A DNA stretch of 64,000 bases from Pseudomonas sp. Marseille-Q3773 (GCF_916618955.1 NZ_OU745390.1:2294001-2358000); one strand, 5' to 3'; counted from the first letter of the stretch, positions 1 through 8,047 are shown. A program made the numbers and translations. The notes: generated from the letters alone by a model not told the origin.

Positions 1-1008
1 CTTCCCGCTACACTGCATTACGTCGATGACAGCCAGCCCGGCCTGACCCGCCGACGCTGGCGCGACCGCTTCATCTACCTGGACGCCGAAGGCCGCCGGG
101 TACGCGACCCGGACACCTTGGCACGCATCGCCGCCCTGGTGATCCCCCCGGCCTACACCGACGTGTGGATCTGTGCCGACCCGCAGGGCCACCTGCAAGC
201 GACGGGGCGCGATGCCCGTGGCCGCAAGCAGTACCGCTACCATGCCCAGTGGCGGGAAACCCGCGACCAGCACAAGTACGGGCGCATGCTGGCCTTCGCC
301 CAGGCCTTGCCCAAGCTGCGCAAACAGCTGGAGGCGCACCTTGCCCGCCCAGGCCTGGATCGGGAAAAGGTCATGGCCCTGGTGGTCAGCCTGCTGGACC
401 ACACCCTGATCCGCATCGGCAATCAACGCTACCTGCGTGACAACAAGTCTTACGGGCTGACCACCCTGCGCAACCGCCACGTGCAGGTCAAGGGCAGTAC
501 CATTCGTTTCCAGTTCCGTGGCAAGCGTGGCGTCGAACACAACGTCACCCTCAACGACCGGCGCCTGGCCAACCTGCTCAAGCGTTGCATGGAGCTGCCT
601 GGCCAGGCGCTGTTCCAGTACCTGGATGAAAATGGCCAGCGGCATAGCGTCGGCTCCAGCGAGGTCAACCAGTTCCTGCAACAGTTGACCGGCGCCGATT
701 TCACCGCCAAGGACTACCGCACCTGGGCCGGCAGCCGCCTGGCCCTGGAGCTGCTGCGCCCCCTGGCCTGGGAACCCGAAAGCGAAGCCAGGCGCCAGGT
801 CAGCGCTATCGTCCGCCAGGTCGCCACGCGCCTGGGCAACACACCGGCCGTGTGCAGGCGCTGCTACATCCACCCGGCGGTACTTGAACACTTTGCTGCG
901 GGACGCCTGGCCAACTTGCCAAAAAGCCGCCTGCGCAAAGGCCTGGACCGCGAAGAAGTGGCATTATTGCTATTTCTTCAGGCACTTGCGGAACAGCAGG
1001 ACCATTGA
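1..1008 (+). CDS. DNA topoisomerase IB, 5' end cut by window
   Basis: The frame is open from base 1, so the N-terminus lies outside the window; the ATG-like starts inside it are not the real start. Type IB topoisomerases (eukaryote/poxvirus type) relax supercoils by a transient 3'-phosphotyrosine nick. Visible hallmarks are a YRTWAGS segment carrying a catalytic Arg and, near the end, CYIHP, whose Tyr is the expected nucleophile. RKQYRYH and the KSYGLTTLRNRHV region are typical of the bacterial TopIB catalytic core. The visible part is 335 codons, close to the usual 330-350 residues of the bacterial enzymes, so only a few residues are probably missing. It ends 252 bp before csrA on the same strand with no clear terminator between. 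Bacterial TopIB is an accessory enzyme and not the main relaxase. Confidence 0.93.
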   Translation, partial: LPATLHYVDDSQPGLTRRRWRDRFIYLDAEGRRVRDPDTLARIAALVIPPAYTDVWICADPQGHLQATGRDARGRKQYRYHAQWRETRDQHKYGRMLAFAQALPKLRKQLEAHLARPGLDREKVMALVVSLLDHTLIRIGNQRYLRDNKSYGLTTLRNRHVQVKGSTIRFQFRGKRGVEHNVTLNDRRLANLLKRCMELPGQALFQYLDENGQRHSVGSSEVNQFLQQLTGADFTAKDYRTWAGSRLALELLRPLAWEPESEARRQVSAIVRQVATRLGNTPAVCRRCYIHPAVLEHFAAGRLANLPKSRLRKGLDREEVALLLFLQALAEQQDH

Positions 1009-1260
1009 CCCGGTCTATTCAGTCCATGAGGGGAAGAAATTTCCCATTGGCTACCCAGCCCCCTATTCTTGCCAGCGAGCACCTTGGCCGACAAACCCCT
1101 GGTGGTTTGCTTCGGCACCTGCGACTGAAAGCACGCAACAGAATTTGTCTGTCGGGGAATTACTATCCGCCGAAAGCGTCTTTAATGAGAAGGAAGAGGG
1201 ACCAGCTCCCACCGCCGTGGCAACTAGCCCGACGGACTTTTAATCACCAAGGAGAACTAC

Positions 1261-1458
1261 ATGCTGATACTCACCCGTAAGGTTGGCGAAAGCATCGTCA
1301 TCAATGATGACATCAAAGTCACCATTCTGGGCGTCAAGGGGATGCAAGTGAGGATCGGTATCGATGCACCGAAAGATGTCCAGGTCCATCGCGAAGAGAT
1401 CTTCAAGCGTATCCAGGCCGGCAGCCCGGCCCCGGAGAAGCACGACGACTCGCACTGA
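1261..1458 (+). CDS. csrA: CsrA/RsmA-family translational regulator (RsmE-like)
   Basis: This is a 65-residue RNA-binding dimer that recognises GGA motifs in mRNA leaders and is titrated by Rsm small RNAs in pseudomonads. It has the full family pattern: [11 protein letters not shown] at the N-terminus, the VRIGIDAPK core, and VHREEIF with the RNA-contacting Arg at residue 44. The start is fixed by AAGGAG seven bases upstream. Pseudomonas genomes carry several paralogues (RsmA, RsmE, RsmI). The wording of this copy, with the RIQAG ending and short charged tail, looks closest to RsmE, but I cannot align it here. It faces the minus-strand receiver gene 45 bp downstream. Confidence 0.95.
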   Translation: MLILTRKVGESIVINDDIKVTILGVKGMQVRIGIDAPKDVQVHREEIFKRIQAGSPAPEKHDDSH

Positions 1459-1503
1459 ACGACCTGCCTCAAGCCGCACGGATGCGCTTGATCGCCGCGC
1501 GCT

Positions 1504-1857
1504 TCAGCTGCCCAGCAGCTCGCGCACCTTGGCGATCATACAGTCCATGTCGAACGGTTTATCGAACACTGCGGCGAACAGGTCCGGGCAGCCCTGGTTG
1601 GCTTGTGCGCCACTCATGAGAATGACCGGCAGGTCGCTCAGGGCCGGGTCTTCGCGCATCGAACGCACCAGCTCCTCGCCATTGAGCAGCGGCATCATGT
1701 AGTCGGTGATCACCAGCTGAACGCGCTTTTCCTTAAGCGCTTCCAGCGCCTTGCAGCCGTTGCTCGCCTTCTCCACCAGAAAACCTTCATCCTCCAGGGC
1801 GAAACCAAGGATGTCGGCAATCAGGTACTCGTCATCGACGATCAGGATGGTGTTCAT
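1504..1857 (-). CDS. Stand-alone receiver-domain response regulator
   Basis: A 117-residue protein that is only a CheY-like receiver domain, with no output domain. The acidic pair D8/D9, the phospho-acceptor D52 (in VITDYMMP), S82 in place of Thr and K100 (FDKPF) are all present, so it should accept phosphate. It is the last gene of a minus-strand operon: histidine kinase, KaiC-like ATPase, receiver. The gap to the KaiC gene is 12 bp. The likely phosphodonor is the PAS kinase at 3321-4478. Output must be by protein contact, with the KaiC-like partner the obvious candidate, but that is inference from order only. Confidence 0.9.
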   Translation of the reverse strand: MNTILIVDDEYLIADILGFALEDEGFLVEKASNGCKALEALKEKRVQLVITDYMMPLLNGEELVRSMREDPALSDLPVILMSGAQANQGCPDLFAAVFDKPFDMDCMIAKVRELLGS

Positions 1858-1869
1858 GGGTTTGCCCCG

Positions 1870-3315
1870 TCAGCCACTCCCCTGTGGCACCGGCGTTCCC
1901 GAAAGCACACCACAGGCGCCTTCGAACGCCTTGCGCAGGGTAATGCCCTGTGAGCCGATCTGCAGCTCGTGCAAGGCAGGGTCGTGATGGCTGTCACGCA
2001 CCTTGAGGATCGACAGCATCCGCCGCAGCTGCGACTCCAGCTCGACGAAACGCATCAGCATCAGGTTGTCGACGATGCTCGACAGGTCCGGCGCCGGGGC
2101 ACTGATTTCCGCGCCGAAGATATCGCGCATTTCCCAGGTCAGCATCACGCTGACGTCGCGCGCGCGCAGCTCGCCCGTCAGCGCGCGGAAAAATGCATTG
2201 AGCCGCGCAGGGTCGGTGGCCAGGCGGCTGAACGCCCCCAGGCTGTCGATCAGCACGCGCTTGCTGCCTTGTGCCTCGACACGCTCCAGCAGGCGTGCCC
2301 CGACCTGGTCGAGCAAGCCCTCGGTAGTAGGCTGCCAGCACAGCTGCAGGCTGCCGGCCTGCTCCATCGCGACAAAGTCGTGCCCCAGCGACGCAGCCTT
2401 GATACGCAGCCGCTCGGGGGTTTCGTAGAAGCCGAAATGCAGCCCCGGTGCCTGTGGGCTGCTGGCGCCGAGGAAGGTCAGGCCCAATGAGGTCTTGCCA
2501 ATGCCGGAGGGCCCGATCAGCAAGCTCACCGAGCCTGTGGCCAGACCACCACCGAGCATTTCATCGAGGGTCTCCACCCCGCTGCTGACACGCTCCCGGG
2601 TAGCGCTGCCAGCCTTGCTGGGGTGACTGAAGAGCGACTCCAGGCGCGGGTAGACATGCATGCCGGCTTCATCGATAAGGCATTCGTGGCGCCCCGACAA
2701 TGCCGCACTGCCGCGCGTCTTGCGCAGCTGGATGTGGCGCACGGCACGGCTGCCGAACAGTTGCTCGCCCAGCTCGATCACGCCGTCGACCATGGTGTGC
2801 TCCGGGCTGCCCTCTTCCAGCCGGGCGCTGGTCAGCAACAGCACGGTACAACCGGCAAAGGCCGCATGGCCCTGCAGTTCGGAGACAAACTTCTTGGTGT
2901 CCAGGGCGGTTTCCGCGCGGACCCGGGCATTGAGCACGCCATCGACGATCAGCAGGCTGGCCTGCTGGCGGGCGATTTCCTGACGCAGCAGCCGTACCAC
3001 TGCGTCGAGGCCTTCCTGTTCCAAGGCATCAAAGGCACTGACGAACTGGATCGGGTCGCCGACCAGCGCCGGGTCGAAGAACTCCAGGGTCGCCAGGTAC
3101 TGGAACAGCCGCTCGTGCGACTCGCTCAGCAGGGTCGCCACCAGCACCCGGCCGCCGCCGCGCACATGCCCGCAGGCCAGCTGGTTGGCGAGAATGGTCT
3201 TGCCGGCCCCCGGCGGGCCCTGAATGATGTAGGACGCACCGGCCACCAGGCCACCCTTGAGCAATGCATCGAGCCCTTCGATGCTGGTCATCAGCCGCCT
3301 GAGTGCCTGAGCCAT
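1870..3315 (-). CDS. KaiC-like double RecA-fold ATPase
   Basis: A 481-residue protein with two tandem KaiC/RadA-type ATPase domains. Walker A motifs are GPPGAGKT at 33-40 and GPSGIGKT at 268-275; LLIVDG (about 121-126) is the first Walker B. KaiC is the cyanobacterial clock ATPase/autokinase, but KaiC-like proteins are widespread in bacteria without clocks and usually sit with histidine kinases, as here. No kaiA or kaiB is in the window. I chose the ATG at 3315 because it lies 5 bp after the kinase stop; an in-frame ATG 66 bases earlier lies inside the kinase gene. The paired Ser-Thr autophosphorylation site of true KaiC could not be confirmed by eye. The ATPase call is strong; any clock role is unsupported. 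Confidence 0.9.
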   Translation of the reverse strand: MAQALRRLMTSIEGLDALLKGGLVAGASYIIQGPPGAGKTILANQLACGHVRGGGRVLVATLLSESHERLFQYLATLEFFDPALVGDPIQFVSAFDALEQEGLDAVVRLLRQEIARQQASLLIVDGVLNARVRAETALDTKKFVSELQGHAAFAGCTVLLLTSARLEEGSPEHTMVDGVIELGEQLFGSRAVRHIQLRKTRGSAALSGRHECLIDEAGMHVYPRLESLFSHPSKAGSATRERVSSGVETLDEMLGGGLATGSVSLLIGPSGIGKTSLGLTFLGASSPQAPGLHFGFYETPERLRIKAASLGHDFVAMEQAGSLQLCWQPTTEGLLDQVGARLLERVEAQGSKRVLIDSLGAFSRLATDPARLNAFFRALTGELRARDVSVMLTWEMRDIFGAEISAPAPDLSSIVDNLMLMRFVELESQLRRMLSILKVRDSHHDPALHELQIGSQGITLRKAFEGACGVLSGTPVPQGSG

Positions 3316-3320
3316 GGGAT

Positions 3321-4478
3321 CTACCTGTCGAGTTGGCTGTCTGTCGGGTGCTGATAGATTGGCAAGTAAAGCTGCATGCAAGTTCCCTGGCCGGGTTCAC
3401 TTTTCACGCAGATCGCACCGCCGCTCTGCCTGGCAAAACCGTACACCTGGCAAAGGCCCAGGCCGGTGCCCTTGCCAAAGGGCTTGGTGGTGAAAAACGG
3501 CTCGAAGATGCGCGGCAATACCGCTGGCGCAATACCCTCGCCGCTGTCTTCCACCTCGAAACGCACGAAACCACCGCGCAGCCCTTCGACCTCGCCGGCC
3601 AGTTCGACCACATCGACCCTCAAGCCGATCCGGCCCGCCCCGGCAATGGCATCGCGGGCATTGAACAGCAGGTTGAGCAGCACCATCTGCAACTGCCCGG
3701 CGTCGACCTCGATCAGCGGCAGGTCTGGTTGCATCAGCACCGCCAGTTCGATCGAACCTGGCAGCGCATGCTCCAGCAGACCGCGGGTGGCGTCGATCAG
3801 GTTGGCCGGGGCGACACGGGTCACATCGAGCTTGCGATGGCGGGCAAAGCTGAGCAACTGCTGGGTGAGCTCAGTGCCCCGCTGCCCGGCATCGACAATG
3901 TGCTGCAGCATGCGTTGGGCGCGCGCCGGGTCCTTGGTGGACAAGGCCAGGTGCGCCGAGCTGAGGATGATGGTCAGCAGGTTGTTGAAGTCATGGGCCA
4001 GGCCACCCGTCAATTGGCCAAGCGCTTCCAGCTTCTGTGCCTGGAACAGCTGGGCACGCACCGCATCCAGTTGCAGCGCCGCCTCGCGGCGGTCGGTGAT
4101 ATCCCGGATCACCTTGGCCACGCCGACCACCTGGCCATGGTCATCGTGGATCACATGCAGCACGGCCAAGGCCCAGAACTGCGTGCCATCCTTGCGTACG
4201 CGCCAGCCTTCGTCCTGCGCCCCGCCCTGCTCCAGCGCCTGGCGCAGCAAGCGTTCCGGGCGGCCCTCAGCACAATCCTGGGGCGTAAAGAACACCGAAA
4301 AATGCTGGCCGATCACCTCATCGGCACGGTAGCCCTTGATGCGTTGCGCACCGGCATTCCATGACACCACATGGCCGGACGGGTCGATCATATAGATGGC
4401 GTAATCCACCACCGACTGGACCAACTGCTCATAGCGGTGGTCAGGCATCACGGGGTCGAAGCGGTCGGCTGAAACCAT
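3321..4478 (-). CDS. PAS-domain sensor histidine kinase
   Basis: A 385-residue soluble kinase with no membrane segment, so it senses a cytoplasmic signal. The N-terminal PAS domain spans about 16-135 (YAIYMIDPSGHVVSWN onward), with a PAC tail ending IRDITDR. The H-box is LTGGLAHDFNN with H162. A HATPase_c domain follows, with N-box LNLLFNARDAI, DSGEGI and GTGLGL. The PAS lacks the GRNCRFLQ signature of LOV photosensors, so a blue-light flavin site is not indicated. The start at 4478 is preceded by GGTGGAG five bases away; a longer in-frame start lacks this. It is first in the three-gene operon with the KaiC-like ATPase and receiver, and is the probable donor for D52 of the receiver. Confidence 0.93.
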   Translation of the reverse strand: MVSADRFDPVMPDHRYEQLVQSVVDYAIYMIDPSGHVVSWNAGAQRIKGYRADEVIGQHFSVFFTPQDCAEGRPERLLRQALEQGGAQDEGWRVRKDGTQFWALAVLHVIHDDHGQVVGVAKVIRDITDRREAALQLDAVRAQLFQAQKLEALGQLTGGLAHDFNNLLTIILSSAHLALSTKDPARAQRMLQHIVDAGQRGTELTQQLLSFARHRKLDVTRVAPANLIDATRGLLEHALPGSIELAVLMQPDLPLIEVDAGQLQMVLLNLLFNARDAIAGAGRIGLRVDVVELAGEVEGLRGGFVRFEVEDSGEGIAPAVLPRIFEPFFTTKPFGKGTGLGLCQVYGFARQSGGAICVKSEPGQGTCMQLYLPIYQHPTDSQLDR

Positions 4479-4574
4479 GCAAACTCCACCGGTACGGCAG
4501 GAAAGGGAAAACCGGCTTGGCCGAGCGAGGCCACCAGCCAGCATCCAGGTGGCTGGCCCAGGTCAAGGTGAAGC

Positions 4575-4850
4575 TCAGCGCTCGGAATCAATCGATGCCG
4601 GGCCAATGCACCACGGCATCGTCACTCTGATTAGCCACAGGCTGACCAGCAATATGAAGCCACCACCGGCCAAGGCCAGCCATTGCTGCGGCTGGGCCTG
4701 TTCGGCATCGAACCCCAGCATCAGCAGGTAAACACCGAGGCTGATCAGCGAAATATACAGGAATGCGCCCAGGACAAGCATCTGCGCGAACACCAGGCGC
4801 CAAAAAAGCCGTGGGCACACGTTAGGCTGCGAAACATTGGATTGAGTCAT
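4575..4850 (-). CDS. Small two-helix membrane protein, unknown
   Basis: A 91-residue protein with two hydrophobic stretches, roughly residues 18-47 (LVFAQMLVLGAFLYISLISL and on) and 58-76 (LALAGGGFILLVSLWLI), joined by a short polar loop, with a short polar C-terminus. I do not recognise the family. The start at 4850 (MTQSNVSQ) places a polar N-terminus before the first helix; a 32-residue longer reading is possible, and no strong Shine-Dalgarno supports either. It lies 96 bp upstream of the PAS kinase on the same strand and could share its transcript. Function is not assignable. Confidence 0.55.
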   Translation of the reverse strand: MTQSNVSQPNVCPRLFWRLVFAQMLVLGAFLYISLISLGVYLLMLGFDAEQAQPQQWLALAGGGFILLVSLWLIRVTMPWCIGPASIDSER

Positions 4851-4957
4851 TGCTGCACACTCATTGGTTGCAACCAGAGGGGAAAGCGGCGCAATGACAT
4901 CAAGGTGCCAATTACCCCTTCGATCGACCCCTTCTCTGTTGATCATAGGCGCTGCGG

Positions 4958-4986
4958 TTGACGCAACTATAACGATGGGTTATAAA
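4958..4986 (+). promoter_or_regulatory. Sigma70 promoter for tRNA-Leu
   Basis: TTGACG at 4958-4963 and TATAAA at 4981-4986 are separated by 17 bases, close to the sigma70 consensus. It points at tRNA-Leu(UAA), whose mature 5' end is about 65 bases downstream. No other gene on this strand lies between. Confidence 0.7.
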
Positions 4987-5050
4987 GCGCGCTTGATTGC
5001 GAAGCCCTTCTGCTTAGAAGCGAGCCGGTCGTCGCGACCCCTTCAAGCGT

Positions 5051-5135
5051 GCGAGTGTGGTGGAATTGGTATACACAGCAGACTTAAAATCTGTCGGCGT
5101 GAGCCTTGCGGGTTCGAGTCCCGCCACTCGCACCA
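5051..5135 (+). tRNA. tRNA-Leu (anticodon UAA)
   Basis: An 85-base class II tRNA with encoded CCA. The acceptor arms GCGAGTG (5051-5057) and CACTCGC (5125-5131) pair fully, followed by A and CCA. The anticodon stem CAGA/TCTG encloses CTTAAAA, giving anticodon TAA, which decodes UUA/UUG. GGTTCGAGTCC is the T arm, and the long variable arm is typical of Leu. A strong promoter precedes it and an intrinsic terminator begins 11 bases after it, so it is a single-tRNA unit. Confidence 0.97.
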
Positions 5136-5145
5136 AACTTCTTTG

Positions 5146-5171
5146 AAAAGGCGCCTTCAGGGCGCCTTTTT
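5146..5171 (+). terminator. Intrinsic terminator of tRNA-Leu
   Basis: The inverted repeat AAAAGGCGCC / GGCGCCTTTT, followed by a T run, directly follows the tRNA. The A-rich left arm means it could also work from the other strand. Confidence 0.9.
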
Positions 5172-5238
5172 ACTGCCCGCCAGCAATCCGCGCCGCAACT
5201 GCTAGAGTGAGCTTAAACAGGCCCACTGGAACGCTGCC

Positions 5239-5652
5239 ATGCGCTACTCACTGTTCGATGGTCAACGCGACGCCCTGCTATTGATCGCCCGCGTACTGCT
5301 GATGGTACTGTTCATCGTGTCTGGCTGGGCCAAGCTGACCGGTTTCGAAGGCACGGTCGGCTACATGACGTCACTGGGCGCCCCTGCCCCGATGCTGGCC
5401 GCAGCAGTCGCCGTGCTCATGGAGTTCGTGGTCGGCATCCTGCTGATCCTCGGTTTCTACACCCGGCCGCTGGCCTTCCTGTTCGCCCTGTTCGTGCTCG
5501 GCACCGCGCTGCTGGGCCACCCGTTCTGGAACATGGTCGACCCGGAGCGCAGTGCCAACATGACCCAGTTCCTGAAAAACCTCAGCATCATGGGCGGCCT
5601 GTTGTTGCTGGCCGTGAGCGGCCCCGGGCGTTTCTCGCTGGACCGCCGTTGA
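5239..5652 (+). CDS. DoxX-family membrane protein
   Basis: A 137-residue inner-membrane protein with four predicted helices: about 12-30, 48-72, 75-95 and 114-130. The pattern LLIARVLLMVLFIVSGWAKL near the N-terminus and the GFYTRPLAFLFALF segment are characteristic of DoxX/DoxD-like proteins. These are small membrane proteins often linked to thiosulfate or quinone redox steps or to oxidative stress; the precise role here is unknown. It ends one base before the stop of the convergent acidic-protein gene. Confidence 0.85.
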   Translation: MRYSLFDGQRDALLLIARVLLMVLFIVSGWAKLTGFEGTVGYMTSLGAPAPMLAAAVAVLMEFVVGILLILGFYTRPLAFLFALFVLGTALLGHPFWNMVDPERSANMTQFLKNLSIMGGLLLLAVSGPGRFSLDRR

Positions 5653-5653
5653 A

Positions 5654-5851
5654 TCACTCCTCTTCGCAGTCATCGAACCAGGCTGGGTGATCGCGTTCCT
5701 CGTCGTCGAGGTCAGCCAGCGTTTCTTCGTCCTCCTCGACATCATCCTCGACGCCCAGGGCGTCGGCTTCAGGCTCACTGCCGTCATAGAGAAATTCGTG
5801 ATCAAGCAGGTGATCATGCTCGGGTTCGTGCAGGTCGTCTTGGTCGTGCAT
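5654..5851 (-). CDS. Very acidic 65-residue protein, unknown
   Basis: Nearly half the residues are Asp or Glu, with several His in the first 20 (HDQDDLHEPEHDH). There are no hydrophobic segments and one Cys near the end (FDDCEEE). The start is supported by AGGAGC a few bases upstream. Such composition suggests a disordered, metal- or base-binding protein, but that is only inference. It is convergent with DoxX. I do not recognise a named family. Confidence 0.6.
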   Translation of the reverse strand: MHDQDDLHEPEHDHLLDHEFLYDGSEPEADALGVEDDVEEDEETLADLDDEERDHPAWFDDCEEE

Positions 5852-5974
5852 GCTGGCTCCTGGGCGGGTGGCAGGCCTATATAGGCTGAACAGTTGCGCA
5901 GGTCAATGCATGGCGGTTAATGCTGGGTTAACCGGCGACACCCACGCTGCAGGCTCTCCCTTCAAACGTTGCTT

Positions 5975-6000
5975 GCCCGCCTTTCCCGGCGGGCTTTTTT
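5975..6000 (+). terminator. Orphan intrinsic terminator
   Basis: GCCCGCC / GGCGGGC hairpin with a six-T tail, oriented on the plus strand. No plus-strand gene ends between the DoxX stop and here, and the acidic-protein gene lies on the other strand. It therefore terminates either DoxX read-through or an unannotated short transcript starting around 5880. Confidence 0.8.
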
Positions 6001-6108
6001 ATGGCCGCTGTTCTCCCTCCGTCCAGTGCAGAGAAATCGCAGGGAACCCTGCCAATGCTGGCCACGCTCGCAAATGATGCAGGACCTTTGTTTTCAAGGA
6101 GAACATCC

Positions 6109-6783
6109 ATGACTGTAAACATCGACACCCTGATCATTACCACCCCTGTTCCGAAATCCGCAACCGACCCGATAGCGCTGGAACTGACCGGAGCCAAGGC
6201 GCTGGCGACGCTGCCCGAGGTGGTTACCCGCCTCAGTGATGGCTCGGTGCGCCTGACGGCCCCGACCAAGGGCGCCTCCAGTAAAAGCACCCACCGCACC
6301 CGCTGTGAGTGGAAGGAGCCCGTTTACTGGCCGCTGAACAGCGCCGCCCGGCACCGCAACCACCAGACCATGGTGCTTCAGAAGGTCAACCTGGCGCAGA
6401 AAGTGGTGATCGCCCAGCTGCATGTCAAAGACGATGACAGCCCGCCTGTCAAAGTGTTCTGGAACAAGGCCAGGATAACCGTCGGTTTCCGCACCGAATT
6501 CAACCAGCTCACGACAACCAGCAGCACGGTACTGACCGACGTCCCGCTGGGTGCGCGGTTCGACGTCACCATCGAGGTAACCGGGGCCGGTGCCTGCACG
6601 GTCAGCGCCAGCTGCAATGGCCGTACCGGTACGACTTCGGGGCTTCAGCTCAGCGGTAGCTGGGCAACGCGCACGCTGAACTTCCATGGCGGGGTGTACA
6701 ACCAGGTGGACTATACCGACACCACGCCAGCCGAGGACGGGTCGGTGTGCGTCATCAGCCAGCTCGAGCTGAGCCATGCGTGA
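6109..6783 (+). CDS. Divergent polysaccharide lyase family 7 (alginate lyase-like) protein
   Basis: A 224-residue protein. Three short motifs match, in order, the active-site strands of family 7 alginate lyases: THRTRCEW at 61-68 (family RTELRE), IAQLHVKDDDSPP at 101-113 (family QIH followed by an SPP turn) and FHGGVYNQ at 192-199 (family YFKAGVYNQ). The expected catalytic Gln103, His105, Tyr197 and an Arg at 63 or 65 are present. PL7 enzymes cleave alginate by beta-elimination. There is no signal peptide, so it is either cytoplasmic or exported another way. The start at 6109 has AAGGAGA eight bases upstream. It is flanked by terminators on both sides, so it is a single-gene unit. The family call is from memory of motifs and needs a profile search. 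Confidence 0.65.
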   Translation: MTVNIDTLIITTPVPKSATDPIALELTGAKALATLPEVVTRLSDGSVRLTAPTKGASSKSTHRTRCEWKEPVYWPLNSAARHRNHQTMVLQKVNLAQKVVIAQLHVKDDDSPPVKVFWNKARITVGFRTEFNQLTTTSSTVLTDVPLGARFDVTIEVTGAGACTVSASCNGRTGTTSGLQLSGSWATRTLNFHGGVYNQVDYTDTTPAEDGSVCVISQLELSHA

Positions 6784-6857
6784 CACACTCATCACCTGAG
6801 CTTCACAAAATACTGACATGCGGCGGGGCACACTGACCCTGCTCCTTATGTTCTTAC

Positions 6858-6892
6858 AGCCCGCCGCATTGTTGCCGCGGGCTTTTCTTTTT
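6858..6892 (+). terminator. Intrinsic terminator after the PL7-like gene
   Basis: AGCCCGC (from 6858) pairs with GCGGGCT, followed by TTTCTTTTT. It lies 75 bases after the lyase-like stop codon. Confidence 0.75.
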
Positions 6893-7003
6893 GTGCATGC
6901 ATCGGGCAGCAGACCATGACCTGAAGCAGTTTTACCGTACCAGCCCAGGGCTATGCTTACCCGGCGATAAGTACGCTCATTCGGAGAGGACATGGAGGCT
7001 CGT

Positions 7004-8014
7004 ATGAAAGCTGCTGTTGTTGCACCAGGCCGTCGCGTGGAAGTGGTGGAAAAATCCCTGCGTCCGCTCGAGCACGGCGAGGCGCTGTTGAAGATGCAAT
7101 GCTGTGGCGTATGCCACACCGACCTGCATGTGAAAAATGGCGATTTCGGTGACAAGACCGGGGTGGTACTAGGCCACGAAGGGATTGGCGTGGTTCAGGA
7201 GGTCGGGCCGGGCGTCACCTCGCTCAAGCCAGGCGACCGCGCCAGCGTGGCCTGGTTCTACCAGGGCTGCGGCCATTGCGAGTACTGCAACAGCGGCAAT
7301 GAAACCCTGTGCCGCGAAGTGAAGAACGCCGGCTACACCGTGGACGGCGGCATGGCCGAAGCCTGCATCGTCAAGGCCGATTACTCGGTCAAGGTGCCCG
7401 ACGGGCTCGACTCCGCGGCTGCCAGCAGCATCACCTGCGCCGGTGTGACCACCTACAAGGCGGTCAAGGTGTCCAATATCCGCCCCGGCCAGTGGATCGC
7501 CATCTACGGCCTCGGGGGCCTTGGCAACCTGGCGCTGCAATATGCCAGGAACGTGTTCAACGCCAGGGTGATCGCCATCGATGTCAATGACGAGCAGTTG
7601 CGCTTCGCCAGCGAAATGGGCGCCGAGCTGGTGATCAACCCGCGTACTGAAGATACCGCCAAAGTCATCCAGGCCAAGACCGGGGGCGCCCATGCTGCCG
7701 TAGTGACTGCAGTGGCCAAGGCTGCCTTCAACTCGGCGGTCGACGCCCTGCGCGCCGGCGGACGCCTGGTGGCAGTCGGGCTGCCATCGGAAGCCATGGA
7801 CCTGAATATTCCCCGTCTGGTGCTGGACGGTATCGAAGTGGTCGGTTCGCTGGTCGGTACCCGGCAGGACCTGCAGGAAGCCTTCCAGTTTGCTGCAGAA
7901 GGGAAAGTGGTGCCGAAGGTCACACTGCGCCCTATCGAAGATATCAACCACATCTTCGAGGAGATGCTGGAGGGCAAGATCAAAGGGCGGATGGTGATTC
8001 AGTTCGACGGTTGA
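7004..8014 (+). CDS. adhP: Zinc-dependent alcohol dehydrogenase, AdhP type
   Basis: A 336-residue medium-chain dehydrogenase that oxidises primary alcohols with NAD. The catalytic zinc site is visible as CGVCHTDLH (Cys and the following His) and GHEGIG. The structural zinc site is [16 protein letters not shown] with its four Cys. The Rossmann motif is [13 protein letters not shown]. AdhP orthologues have about 336 residues and begin MKAAVV, so I prefer the ATG at 7004, which has GGAGG upstream; an in-frame ATG at 6992 (adding four residues) also has a GGAGAGG site and cannot be excluded. It appears monocistronic. Confidence 0.93.
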   Translation: MKAAVVAPGRRVEVVEKSLRPLEHGEALLKMQCCGVCHTDLHVKNGDFGDKTGVVLGHEGIGVVQEVGPGVTSLKPGDRASVAWFYQGCGHCEYCNSGNETLCREVKNAGYTVDGGMAEACIVKADYSVKVPDGLDSAAASSITCAGVTTYKAVKVSNIRPGQWIAIYGLGGLGNLALQYARNVFNARVIAIDVNDEQLRFASEMGAELVINPRTEDTAKVIQAKTGGAHAAVVTAVAKAAFNSAVDALRAGGRLVAVGLPSEAMDLNIPRLVLDGIEVVGSLVGTRQDLQEAFQFAAEGKVVPKVTLRPIEDINHIFEEMLEGKIKGRMVIQFDG

Positions 8015-8021
8015 GGTTCAC

Positions 8022-8047
8022 GTGCGCTGGCTGTGATTGCAGCGCAC
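8022..8047. repeat. Perfect inverted repeat after adhP
   Basis: GTGCGCTG (8022-8029) and CAGCGCAC (8040-8047) form an 8-bp perfect stem with a 10-base loop just after the adhP stop. There is no T run on either side, so it is not a classical intrinsic terminator. It may stabilise the mRNA 3' end. Confidence 0.5.

Noticed and set aside
1870..3315. Circadian clock system
   Set aside because: KaiC-like ATPase is present, but no KaiA or KaiB; KaiC-like proteins are common without clocks.
6094..7155. A 353-codon minus-strand frame opposite the PL7-like gene and adhP
   Set aside because: It crosses two plus-strand genes and their terminator; composition is shadow-like, whereas the plus-strand frames carry recognisable motifs.
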